33,899 bases of DNA from assembly GCA_902598015.1 (NCBI GenBank), contig CACJZT010000001.1, positions 165,628-199,526 of the forward strand, read 5' to 3'. This DNA comes from an uncultured Pelagibacteraceae bacterium. Lineage in GTDB: Bacteria > Pseudomonadota > Alphaproteobacteria > Pelagibacterales > Pelagibacteraceae. The notes under the pieces were generated by a model. It was not told the origin of the DNA, did no database searches, and saw nothing but the letters and a program-made list of their open reading frames with translations. The translations under genes were made by a program, and so were the position numbers. The stretch's first letter is position 1. Each line of letters starts with the position of its first letter. Positions 15,895 to 23,828 of the stretch are shown here, in pieces.

Positions 15895-16583
15895 GGAACT
15901 TTTTTTTTCATGCTAAGTTCATTCAAATATTTTTGATCTCTCTCTGTATCCATTGGGTGCCAAAAACTTTTATGAAAATAGGCGGTAAGTTGTTTTTTTT
16001 TAGTTAAAATTTTCATTGGCTCTTGTTCCCACATAACATTTTTATTTAAATTTATAACATTAAAAATTTTTTTATCTAAGATAAAGAAACCACCATTTAT
16101 CAAATTTTTGTTATCTTTAATTTTTTCATTAAATTTTGTAACATTATTTTTCTTTATTTGAAGAGAACCAAATCTCGGTATTGGCGAAACTGCTGTTACG
16201 GTTGCAATTTTTTTTTTTTTACAATGTAAATTATATAATTTTTTTAGATCTATATTTGCTAAACCATCTCCATAGGTCATTAAAAATTTATCAGATTTAA
16301 TATAATCTTTTACAAGAAAAATTCTTTTAGCTGTTAATGTATCTTGACCTGTATCTAAACATTGAATATTCCAATTATATTTTTGTTTTTTAAGATAGTT
16401 TTTGATTACATTTCCTTTATATCCAAGACATATAATAAAATCATTAATCCCATTTGAATTTAGTATTTTTAATAAATGCCAAATAATTGGTTTGCCTCCA
16501 ATTTTTACCATAGGTTTTGGGATTGACTTTGTTAAAGAGCCTAATCTTGATCCTTTTCCACCTGCTAAAATAACTGCAAACAT
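15879..16583 (-). CDS. rfbF: Glucose-1-phosphate cytidylyltransferase
   Basis: This 234-residue nucleotidyltransferase makes CDP-glucose from CTP and glucose 1-phosphate, the entry step to 3,6-dideoxyhexoses. The N-terminal GGKGSRL (8-14) and PKPMVKIGG (22-30), the DTGQDT segment, the YGDG metal site near 109-112, and a C-terminal PMDTERD followed by a PWKVW ending all match RfbF. It is slightly shorter than the usual 255-260 residues because several loops are trimmed. It opens the RfbF-RfbG-dehydratase cassette, with an 18-base gap after the TylF-like gene upstream. A run of 13 A's in the message (16208-16220) encodes part of a Lys tract. Confidence 0.93.
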   Translation of the reverse strand: MFAVILAGGKGSRLGSLTKSIPKPMVKIGGKPIIWHLLKILNSNGINDFIICLGYKGNVIKNYLKKQKYNWNIQCLDTGQDTLTAKRIFLVKDYIKSDKFLMTYGDGLANIDLKKLYNLHCKKKKIATVTAVSPIPRFGSLQIKKNNVTKFNEKIKDNKNLINGGFFILDKKIFNVINLNKNVMWEQEPMKILTKKKQLTAYFHKSFWHPMDTERDQKYLNELSMKKKVPWKVW

Positions 16584-16601
16584 ATAATATAAATAAATAT
16601 T

Positions 16602-17453
16602 TTAGTTTAAAAAAAATGCCTTTTCGTATTTTTTTTTTTCTGGATTTTTAATTGAATATCCTAGAGATGAATATTTACCCCCTAATGGAATTCCACACCC
16701 AGATCCAATATAACCTGGTGCATCACAATTTAAATTTTCTCTCCACCATTCATTATCAAACCATATAGAAACAACATCAATATCACATGCATCATCAGTA
16801 AATATATAACTATTGTCTATTAAATATTTCCAAAGATATTTCACACAATCCTTGGTTGATCCTACCAAATCTACATCCAAGAACAATAAGTCAATCTTTT
16901 CTGAATGATTTTTTAGTGACTCATTAAAATATCCCTCTCTTAAAATTACATTTTCATATTCACCAAATATTTTTAAATTGTTCTCTACATCTCTTTTAGT
17001 TGCTTTATACATGCCTTCTGCGTATTTACCTGTCAATTTTAAATGAGGATAATTTCTATTATCAATTTTATCTTCATCAATAGGCAATCCTTGAAAAGAG
17101 TCATATATAATTAACTTTCTATTTACAATTTTAGAAAAAATAGATAAGGCTACTGATGACGCTCCTTGAAAGCATCCACACTCAACAATGTAATTGACTT
17201 TATTTACATCTAATTCTAAAATTTTTTTTCCGATTTCTAATTGGACATCTATACTGGTTGCACTATTTAATTTTCCTAATGCATTTTGAATTCTCCTTAC
17301 TATCTTACTTTTATCTTGATTTGATAAGTTATATTTTCTTCCAATATCACTATATATAAATTCATCTAATGAGTTATTAGAAAATTTTGCAGCTGCTTTA
17401 TTTATATAATCTTGAATTAATCTAGGTAGTCTATAATAAATTTTTTTTAGCAT
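16602..17453 (-). CDS. TylF/MycF-like O-methyltransferase
   Basis: This 283-residue SAM-dependent methyltransferase resembles the macrocin O-methyltransferase (TylF) group that methylates sugar hydroxyls in a metal-dependent way. Motif I reads ECGCFQGASS (91-100), YDSFQGLP (117-124) is the family signature after the second strand, LDVDLVGST (192-200) carries the metal/SAM acidic residues, and TDDACD (219-224) supplies the next metal-binding Asp pair. The N-terminal 60 residues form a basic helical region. It overlaps the upstream GT4 gene by 23 bases and is followed after 18 bases by RfbF. It may methylate the finished glycan or a nucleotide-bound sugar; the sequence does not say which. Confidence 0.85.
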   Translation of the reverse strand: MLKKIYYRLPRLIQDYINKAAAKFSNNSLDEFIYSDIGRKYNLSNQDKSKIVRRIQNALGKLNSATSIDVQLEIGKKILELDVNKVNYIVECGCFQGASSVALSIFSKIVNRKLIIYDSFQGLPIDEDKIDNRNYPHLKLTGKYAEGMYKATKRDVENNLKIFGEYENVILREGYFNESLKNHSEKIDLLFLDVDLVGSTKDCVKYLWKYLIDNSYIFTDDACDIDVVSIWFDNEWWRENLNCDAPGYIGSGCGIPLGGKYSSLGYSIKNPEKKKYEKAFFLN

Positions 17454-18639
17454 TTTTTTTACTTATATAATTTATATGTTTTGAAAGATCATTTACAATT
17501 TTATCTAATTTAAAGAACTCTTCATATACTTTTTTTGATTTTAAATAAATTTTTATTTTTTCTTTTTCATTGATATTATTTAAGTTATTCATATTTTTTA
17601 CTATTTTTTTAATTTCATTAGGATTGTTAGAAAATCCAATTTCTTTACTCTTAATTAAGTTGCCTAAGTAACCTTTTGAGGAAACTAATATTGGCTTGCC
17701 ATAAGCAAGGTAGGATTGAAACTTACCTGGAATTGTTTTATTTAATGATTTGCCATTTTTTAGAGAAACCAAGAAACAAGTTGATCTTTTAAAATATTTT
17801 TTTAATTGACTTGGTTTTAAATATTGTTTTAAAGATATTCTAGATTTCAATTTATTTCGATTGATAAAGTTCTTTATATATTGGAATTTTTTTCCAGACC
17901 CAATTATATTGAGAAAAATATTCTTGTCTAAATTATCAGATAAAAATGCATTTAAAATTGTATCAAAATCCTGTGCTTCTCCTAGATTTCCAGCATATGT
18001 GATAATTACTTTTTTTTTTGAAATTTTTGAATATTTTTGAAATTTTATTTCTGATGGTTGATGTAAGACAAAGATTTTTTTTTTTATTTGATATTTTTTT
18101 TGAATATGTTTTTTAAAACTAACGGATTGGGTTAATATTAAATCTGATGATAAGTAAATTTTTTTTACAATAAAATCAAAAAATTTTAAAATTAATCCAT
18201 TTTTAATATAACCTGTATCTTCTAAAACTTCTGGCCAAAGATCTTGGACCCATAAAATACTTGGAATATTTTTTTTTTTTGCATAATAAATTGCCGGTAA
18301 AGCTTGCAATAATGGAGATGTGGCAAATGTAATTACTGCGTTTGATTTAAAATTATAATTATCATTTAAACTAAAAAAAAGCCTTAGTATGTATGATATG
18401 TAATCTCTAGATATATCTAGAAAAGTATTTTTCTTACGCTTATATGTTTTTATATAATTTACCTTTATGCCTTTTATTCTTAAATTATTTTTATAATTTT
18501 TATAATATTTTACATTGTTATATCCTGGTTCAGATGTAAAAACTGAAATCTTAAATTTTTTTTTTAATTTAAAACTAATATCATTTATTTTAAAATTTTC
18601 TGGCCAATAATGCTTTGAAAAAATAGTAATATAGTTCAT
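17431..18639 (-). CDS. GT4 glycosyltransferase, WbuB-like
   Basis: This 402-residue GT-B enzyme of family GT4 transfers a sugar during repeat-unit assembly at the cytosolic membrane face. The start reads SKHYWPENF as in WbuB-like proteins, VQDLWPE (131-137) marks the end of the acceptor domain, ITYAGNLGEAQDF opens the donor domain, and IPGKFQSYLAYGKPIL sits where GT4 proteins bind the nucleotide sugar. The usual EX7E first Glu region is altered by the Lys-rich sequence. It overlaps the next GT4 upstream by 4 bases and the TylF-like gene by 23. WbuB transfers L-FucNAc in E. coli O26, which would fit the WbjD-like branch in this window, but substrate prediction within GT4 is weak. Confidence 0.85.
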   Translation of the reverse strand: MNYITIFSKHYWPENFKINDISFKLKKKFKISVFTSEPGYNNVKYYKNYKNNLRIKGIKVNYIKTYKRKKNTFLDISRDYISYILRLFFSLNDNYNFKSNAVITFATSPLLQALPAIYYAKKKNIPSILWVQDLWPEVLEDTGYIKNGLILKFFDFIVKKIYLSSDLILTQSVSFKKHIQKKYQIKKKIFVLHQPSEIKFQKYSKISKKKVIITYAGNLGEAQDFDTILNAFLSDNLDKNIFLNIIGSGKKFQYIKNFINRNKLKSRISLKQYLKPSQLKKYFKRSTCFLVSLKNGKSLNKTIPGKFQSYLAYGKPILVSSKGYLGNLIKSKEIGFSNNPNEIKKIVKNMNNLNNINEKEKIKIYLKSKKVYEEFFKLDKIVNDLSKHINYISKKNAKKNLL

Positions 18640-19661
18640 AAAATTTTTTTTAAAAAAATCTCAAATCCCAAAGAATTTTGAAAATTAAAACTATTTTTTT
18701 CTATATTTTTTTTCATAGGTTTTGAAAATAGAAAATTTTTAATGGTATTTTTAAGTTCTGATTTAGAATTTATATTAAATTTAAAGTCAGGGTTAACAAA
18801 TTGAGAACTATAATCTAAATCTGGGGCGATTGTAAAAAGTCCATATTTATTAGCTTCTAAAATTGGAAGACCTATTGTTTCATTTTTTGATAAATATAAC
18901 AAACATCTACATTTTTTATAAATTTTTAGAAATTCTTTTTGATTTTTTTCAAAATAATTATCAATTTTTAGTTTGTATTTTTCTCTTAATTGATAAAATT
19001 TTATATCGTCCAAATATTTTTGCTCTAAAGTTATTAATATTTTTGGATAAATATTTTCTTTCGATAAATCAATTAAGGTGTCAAATAAAAGTTTATGATT
19101 CTTATGTTTAAGTCCTGATGCTGGATAAATAAAATCGTATTTATATTCAAAAATATTATTATTTTCTGTTTTTGAAAAGTCTGAAAGTATATTTATGATC
19201 TTAATATTTGGGTATTTGCCCAACTCATTATTTAAAATTTTTGACGAAATGGGTGAAAAAACATACCAATTATCAACATTTTTTTTTCCAATTGTAAATA
19301 TCAAGTTTCGTAAACTATCTTTTGAAAATAGCCAGTTAATAAATCTTATTTTATAAAAAGATCTAAAAATATTTGCATTTTGAAATGCAACAGAAATTTC
19401 ACTATTGAATTTTATTATTGGTGGTAAACCGTTAAGAAAAAAAATATGATCTTTGGCGTTAGTTTTATTTTTCAATTTAAATAAGTGTAAAAATCTATTT
19501 AAACTATTTGAGTTAATGAAATTATAATTTTTTTTTTTTTTTATTTTAATTCTACTATCTAAATAAAATGTTACATTTTCATCACAATTATTTAAAAACT
19601 TTTCTAAAATATTTAAACCACCATCCGAATGTATACCAACAGCATAAATAATTTTTGTCAT
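18636..19661 (-). CDS. GT4-type glycosyltransferase
   Basis: This 341-residue protein has a GT-B layout. The N-terminal domain contains VGIHSDGGLNIL, a common glycine-rich acceptor loop, and FLNGLPP. The C-terminal domain has YPASGLKHKNH, where GT4 enzymes carry the first strand of the donor site, and SKNETIGLPILEANKYG, the EX7E-type nucleotide-sugar segment. It is shorter than most GT4 proteins and Lys/Asn-rich. It overlaps the WbuB-like GT4 by 4 bases and follows the WbpG-type gene after 8 bases. A run of 15 A's in the message (19528-19542) encodes part of a Lys stretch near the N-terminus. Linkage specificity is unknown. Confidence 0.8.
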   Translation of the reverse strand: MTKIIYAVGIHSDGGLNILEKFLNNCDENVTFYLDSRIKIKKKKNYNFINSNSLNRFLHLFKLKNKTNAKDHIFFLNGLPPIIKFNSEISVAFQNANIFRSFYKIRFINWLFSKDSLRNLIFTIGKKNVDNWYVFSPISSKILNNELGKYPNIKIINILSDFSKTENNNIFEYKYDFIYPASGLKHKNHKLLFDTLIDLSKENIYPKILITLEQKYLDDIKFYQLREKYKLKIDNYFEKNQKEFLKIYKKCRCLLYLSKNETIGLPILEANKYGLFTIAPDLDYSSQFVNPDFKFNINSKSELKNTIKNFLFSKPMKKNIEKNSFNFQNSLGFEIFLKKIL

Positions 19662-19669
19662 TTAAAAAT

Positions 19670-20803
19670 TTATAATTTACTGAAAAAGATTTTTAGATTA
19701 AATTTTTTATAAAAATTTTTAAGAAAATCCCACATTTTCTTCTCTGAGCCATACTTATCATGAGATATTTCATCTTGATCAATATATTTTTTTAGTTTTT
19801 CTTCTGACCATTCCATTTTTTTTAAAAAAAATTTTTTATCCTTTTTTTCATCTTCATCATTTAAATAACAAGGTTGCTGGATTAATGAAATAGCCTCTTC
19901 TCTTGTCATTTGATCTGTACAAATTAAATTACTTAAATGTAATTTTCTTTTATCTACATTAAATTTTTTTGGCAGAATATATCCTTGATAAAATCTTGTA
20001 AAAACAGACTCATAATGTTTGTATGGATATTTTTTAAAACTACACTTATCCTCTAATATTTTAATAGCATCATTTTTTATATAATTGAGGTAATCCAAAA
20101 ATAATACCCATTTTATTTTTCTCAAGACTTCATAATAAATAAAATCGAAGGTTCCAAAAGTAGGCATAGTCTTTGGTTTAATATTTTGGAATTTTTTAGC
20201 TATACTATAAATATTTTTTTTATCGTTTTTAAACCAACTCCAATTATTAGGGATTTTAAAACCCTCTGTAGAAGTGTTTGTTCCGGATAGAATATACTTA
20301 ATCTTATATCTATGTGCCATTTGATAATTTATAGCAAGCATTGCGTTATCTAATAAAAGTTCTACATCAATTACATTAGATTTAAAAAAAGCTTCTTGTA
20401 AATTTCTGTATTCATCCCAATCTACAATTTTTGTATATAAATCAATATTAAGCTTTTTAACTAAATTAGAGATATTATTCTGTGCCAATTCGCTGTTCCA
20501 ACCATTATCTAAATGAACAGCTAATGGTCTTAAACCAAGCTCAACAACTTTATATAGAACAAAACTACTATCAACTCCTCCAGATACGCCAACTATGCAA
20601 TCATATTTTTTGTTTTTTCCATCTTTTTTAATTTTACTAATAAGTTGGTCTAAGTTTGTTTTCTTTTTTAAATCATCGACCTTGTATTTATTTAAAAAAT
20701 CTCTGCAATAGTTGCAGAAATTATATTCATCGAATCTGATGTTGCTTGCTGTTGTGTCCATTATGCATCTACTACACACATTATATTTTAAGTTGCTGGA
20801 CAT
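19670..20803 (-). CDS. wbpG: N-acetyl sugar amidotransferase (WbpG-type)
   Basis: This 377-residue protein belongs to the WbpG/PseA/LegG group of ATP-dependent amidotransferases that turn a sugar acetamido group into an acetamidino group. CSRC (10-13) and CNYC (30-33) form the N-terminal zinc site, and the PP-loop SGGVDSS (74-80) binds and adenylates with ATP. SGTNTSTEGF and a conserved LICTDQM segment follow. Ammonia is delivered by a dedicated HisH/HisF pair, found in this window at 24865-26204 but separated by a three-gene plus-strand island. The start abuts the end of the GT2 gene upstream with no gap. The acceptor sugar in Pseudomonas is a 2,3-diacetamido mannuronic acid; here it is not known. 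Confidence 0.92.
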   Translation of the reverse strand: MSSNLKYNVCSRCIMDTTASNIRFDEYNFCNYCRDFLNKYKVDDLKKKTNLDQLISKIKKDGKNKKYDCIVGVSGGVDSSFVLYKVVELGLRPLAVHLDNGWNSELAQNNISNLVKKLNIDLYTKIVDWDEYRNLQEAFFKSNVIDVELLLDNAMLAINYQMAHRYKIKYILSGTNTSTEGFKIPNNWSWFKNDKKNIYSIAKKFQNIKPKTMPTFGTFDFIYYEVLRKIKWVLFLDYLNYIKNDAIKILEDKCSFKKYPYKHYESVFTRFYQGYILPKKFNVDKRKLHLSNLICTDQMTREEAISLIQQPCYLNDEDEKKDKKFFLKKMEWSEEKLKKYIDQDEISHDKYGSEKKMWDFLKNFYKKFNLKIFFSKL

Positions 20804-21667
20804 TTAAAAATCAACAATTTTATAAATTGGCTCACCAAAGATAATATCTCTGATAAAAAATAAAGGAGATATAATTAATAACAAAAAAAAAATATGGAAT
20901 TTTTTCTGCATCAACGACTTCTTCATATAATAATAGTAAATATTTATACGTCTCACTATATATGCAAAGTATCTGAAAAAAGACTTTCCAATAGATCTAA
21001 CATAAAATTTTGTTCCATAATCATGATTTATCCATTTAGCATTTACATCATCAACTAAGCAAATTTTACCTTTTAGTAAAATATCAAATTGCAAAACATA
21101 GGCCCAGTTAGCTAAATTATTTTTATTTGGCCACCAATAACCACTATAAGTTGCTTCTTTTATTATTCTAGATTTATGTAAACCATAAAAAAAAACATCA
21201 TCACTAAATTTTAAATAATTGAAAACTCTCGTAAATAAATTATTTGTTTCAAATGTGGCGGGAGTAATATCCTTTTCTTTATTTTTTTTTTTTAGATACC
21301 AATATGGACATACACATACTATGTTCTTTGATGAAATAATTTTTTTTTTTAAATTTTCAATCAACGATGACGTCATTTCATCATCATCTGCAAGCCACAT
21401 AAAATACTCGGTTTTACAACTATTAGATAAAAAAAAGAAATTTTCTAAGCTTCCAATATTTTTTTTTTGAAAATAAAATTTAATGTTTTTAAATTTTAAA
21501 TATTTATCCCTTATTATTTTGTAATCTTGATCGTTTTTTTTATAATAATCAACTGATACATTAATAAAAATTTTTTTATATGTTTGTTTCAGTACAGATT
21601 TTATTGCCCTATCTAATAAAAATGGTCTTCTATAAGTTGGGATTCCTACAGTTATATCAGTTGACAT
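20804..21667 (-). CDS. GT2 glycosyltransferase
   Basis: From the ATG at 21667 this is a 287-residue GT2 protein beginning MSTDITVGIPTYRRP. An upstream in-frame ATG at 21703 would add 12 residues but leave only 16 bases before the divergent gene, so the later start is preferred. Landmarks are IPTYRRP near the start, NIGSLENF, and WLADDDEM with the metal-binding acidic cluster. A hydrophobic stretch near the C-terminus (about 260-278) may associate it with the membrane. It is the first gene of the left minus-strand run and touches WbpG without a gap, so both are probably driven by the divergent promoter region. The donor sugar is unknown. Confidence 0.82.
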   Translation of the reverse strand: MSTDITVGIPTYRRPFLLDRAIKSVLKQTYKKIFINVSVDYYKKNDQDYKIIRDKYLKFKNIKFYFQKKNIGSLENFFFLSNSCKTEYFMWLADDDEMTSSLIENLKKKIISSKNIVCVCPYWYLKKKNKEKDITPATFETNNLFTRVFNYLKFSDDVFFYGLHKSRIIKEATYSGYWWPNKNNLANWAYVLQFDILLKGKICLVDDVNAKWINHDYGTKFYVRSIGKSFFRYFAYIVRRINIYYYYMKKSLMQKKFHIFFLLLIISPLFFIRDIIFGEPIYKIVDF

Positions 21668-21686
21668 AAAGTAATCTTTTTTTTTT

Positions 21687-21713
21687 ATTATATTTATATA
21701 CATTTGCTTTCAA
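21687..21713 (-). promoter_or_regulatory. Putative sigma-70-type promoter for the left minus-strand run
   Basis: On the minus strand the 52-base space between the divergent starts holds TTGAAA (21713-21708) and TATAAT (21692-21687), separated by 15 bases, which is short of the usual 17. Transcription would begin about 12 bases before the ATG at 21667, supporting that start over the one at 21703. On the plus strand the same space has only AT-rich TATAT-like hexamers and no good -35. In DNA this AT-rich such matches arise by chance, so confidence is low. Confidence 0.35.
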
Positions 21714-21719
21714 ATCAAA

Positions 21720-22667
21720 ATGAAAAAAAAAAGCAAATCTGCACTTATAATAGGTGCTAATATAGGTAAAAAAGTTCATTATAAAATTTTAAAAAAATTC
21801 TACAATGATATTTTTATAGCTAGTAGGAAAATAAATAAAAATTACAAATCAATTTTATTACGTAAAAACTTTGAGCATATATCAGTTTGCACTACTTACA
21901 AAATTCAAGAAGATTTTATAAAGTTTCTTTTAAAAAATAAAATTAATGTAAAAACAATTATGTTTGAAAAACCAATGACTAACAACATTAATTTATTAGG
22001 CAAATTAAAGACATACTGTTTAAAAAAACAAATAAATATTAGAGTAAACTACACTTTTAATGAATTAGAAGTTTTGAAGGAAATCACCAAAATTTTTAAT
22101 AGTTCTGAATTTAAACTAATTTATGAATTAAACTTTGATCATCCATACTACAAAAATAAATTAATTATGTGGAAAAATAAATCGTCAGAAGGAGGCGGCA
22201 TCATTAACTATTATTTATCACACATTCTATTTTATTTTCAAAATTTTAAAGTTTTAAAAAAAAATTTAAAAATTTATGTTGAATCAAAGAAAAATAAATT
22301 AATTAAAATTCATATATTATTTGGAAAAAAATTAGAATTAATTTGTAACCCTAGTTACAATAGAAAATTACAAAAAATTTATCTAATAAGTAAATATACA
22401 ACAATAAAAATTAAAAACATTAATGATGAATGGTTTGGAAGATTCAAAATTGAGACGATAAAAGATAGAAAAATTAGAAGCAAAATTACTAAGAAAGAAA
22501 ATATAATTAACCTGACTAACAAGAATTATGAAAAATTATTGAATAAAGAATTTTTTGATTTGAGACTTATTGACTATTTTAAAAAAATCTGTAACTGCTC
22601 AAGAAATATAATTACACTCAAAAAAAAAATTAATAAAAATGTATTTAAAAAAGTGCAGATACTGTAA
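21720..22667 (+). CDS. Gfo/Idh/MocA-family oxidoreductase, divergent
   Basis: This 315-residue protein opens the plus-strand island. An N-terminal Rossmann strand reads ALIIGANIGKK (8-18). MFEKPM (81-86) is the EKP motif with the lysine expected to act in catalysis, and EGGGIINYYLSH (157-168) matches the family's GGG segment ending in a conserved His. Such proteins oxidise or reduce a sugar ring carbon with NAD(P). It overlaps the C-methyltransferase gene by 29 bases, so both probably act on the same nucleotide sugar, for example reducing the keto group after methylation. It is distinct from the oxidoreductase at 7851-8786, which has QKP instead of EKP. Exact substrate unknown. Confidence 0.72.
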   Translation: MKKKSKSALIIGANIGKKVHYKILKKFYNDIFIASRKINKNYKSILLRKNFEHISVCTTYKIQEDFIKFLLKNKINVKTIMFEKPMTNNINLLGKLKTYCLKKQINIRVNYTFNELEVLKEITKIFNSSEFKLIYELNFDHPYYKNKLIMWKNKSSEGGGIINYYLSHILFYFQNFKVLKKNLKIYVESKKNKLIKIHILFGKKLELICNPSYNRKLQKIYLISKYTTIKIKNINDEWFGRFKIETIKDRKIRSKITKKENIINLTNKNYEKLLNKEFFDLRLIDYFKKICNCSRNIITLKKKINKNVFKKVQIL

Positions 22668-23814
22668 AAACTCAGATCTTAAAAAGGTTATAGATCTTGG
22701 AGATCAACCATTGGCGAATAATCTATTAAATTCAAAAAACCAAAAATTTAAAAAATTTCCATTAAAAATAAATTTTTGTAAGAGATGTTTTAATACTCAA
22801 CTTTCTTATGTGGTAGATAAAAAATATCTTTTCACAAAATATTTTTATAAATCATCAACATCTGAAGATTTAATTAATCATTTTAATAATGCTGCAAAAA
22901 AATATATAAGAAAATTTAGCTTAAATAAAGAATCAAACATTATTGATATAGGTAGCAATGATGGAATAGCTTTGATGTTTTATAAAAAATTAGGATTTTC
23001 CAATCTTTATGGAGTTGAGCCCTCAAAAAATTTATCCAACATTTCAAACAATTTAGGAATAAAAACTTTTAACGAATTTTTTACAGCAAATACTGTAAAA
23101 AAACTAAATAAATTTGATTTAGTTACTATTTCAAATGCATTTGCACATATTGATAATACTGATGATTTGTTAAAAAATGTAAAAAATATCTTAAATAATA
23201 AGGGTGTATTAATAATTGAATTTCAATATTTGGTTAATACAATCCAGGATGTTTCTTTTGACAATATTTACCACGAACATTTGAATTATTGTTCCCTTAC
23301 ACCTTTAATTAAATATTTTAAAAAATTTGGACTTGATATTTTTGACGTTGAAAAAATTAACACGCACGGAGGATCATTAAGGATATATGTTTCGCACAAA
23401 AAAACGTATCATAAAAAAGTCAATGTAAACAAATTTTTAAAATTTGAAAAAAGAAAAGGTTTAAAAAAAATGTCATTTTTCAATAAATTTAATATTAAAC
23501 TTGCTAAAAAAAAAAAATTGGCAAAAATCAATATTAACAAATTAATAAAAAAAAAAATTAACTTTATTGCATACGGTGCACCTGCAAAAGCTACAACACT
23601 CTTAAATTACTTTAATTTAAATAAGGAATTCAGACATGTGATTGACGACAACTCATTTAAATTAAATAAATATATACCAGGAACAATTTCAAAAATAATA
23701 AAAAAACCAAATAAAAAAAAGTATGATGTAATAGTAGTTTTGGCATGGAATTATTTTAATAAAATAAAGAAAAATAATTATTCACTTGCTAAAAAATTTA
23801 TTAAAATCTATTAA
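22639..23814 (+). CDS. Sugar C-methyltransferase (TylC3/KijD1-type), zinc site intact
   Basis: This 391-residue NDP-keto-sugar C-methyltransferase shows all three expected parts. The N-terminal zinc domain has CRYC (6-9) and CKRC (47-50), with LGDQPLANN between them. The SAM-binding core has DIGSNDG (103-109), and YHEHLNYCS (211-219) is the substrate and catalytic region. INTHGGSLRIYVS is followed by a C-terminal domain with GAPAKATTLLNY. It adds a methyl branch to a ring carbon next to a keto group. It is coupled to the oxidoreductase upstream (29-base overlap) and followed by a UXS-like SDR after 14 bases. It is a diverged paralogue of 3831-5060, which has lost half of the zinc cysteines. 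Two A-runs (23506-23517 and 23547-23557) lie in a Lys-rich linker. Confidence 0.87.
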   Translation: MYLKKCRYCKNSDLKKVIDLGDQPLANNLLNSKNQKFKKFPLKINFCKRCFNTQLSYVVDKKYLFTKYFYKSSTSEDLINHFNNAAKKYIRKFSLNKESNIIDIGSNDGIALMFYKKLGFSNLYGVEPSKNLSNISNNLGIKTFNEFFTANTVKKLNKFDLVTISNAFAHIDNTDDLLKNVKNILNNKGVLIIEFQYLVNTIQDVSFDNIYHEHLNYCSLTPLIKYFKKFGLDIFDVEKINTHGGSLRIYVSHKKTYHKKVNVNKFLKFEKRKGLKKMSFFNKFNIKLAKKKKLAKININKLIKKKINFIAYGAPAKATTLLNYFNLNKEFRHVIDDNSFKLNKYIPGTISKIIKKPNKKKYDVIVVLAWNYFNKIKKNNYSLAKKFIKIY

Positions 23815-23828
23815 GATAACCAATAACC

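Noticed and set aside
15981..15989. GGCGGTAAG, resembling the core of the ops/JUMPstart element
   Set aside because: It differs from the ops core, lies inside the rfbF coding region on the non-transcribed strand, and no operon start is nearby.
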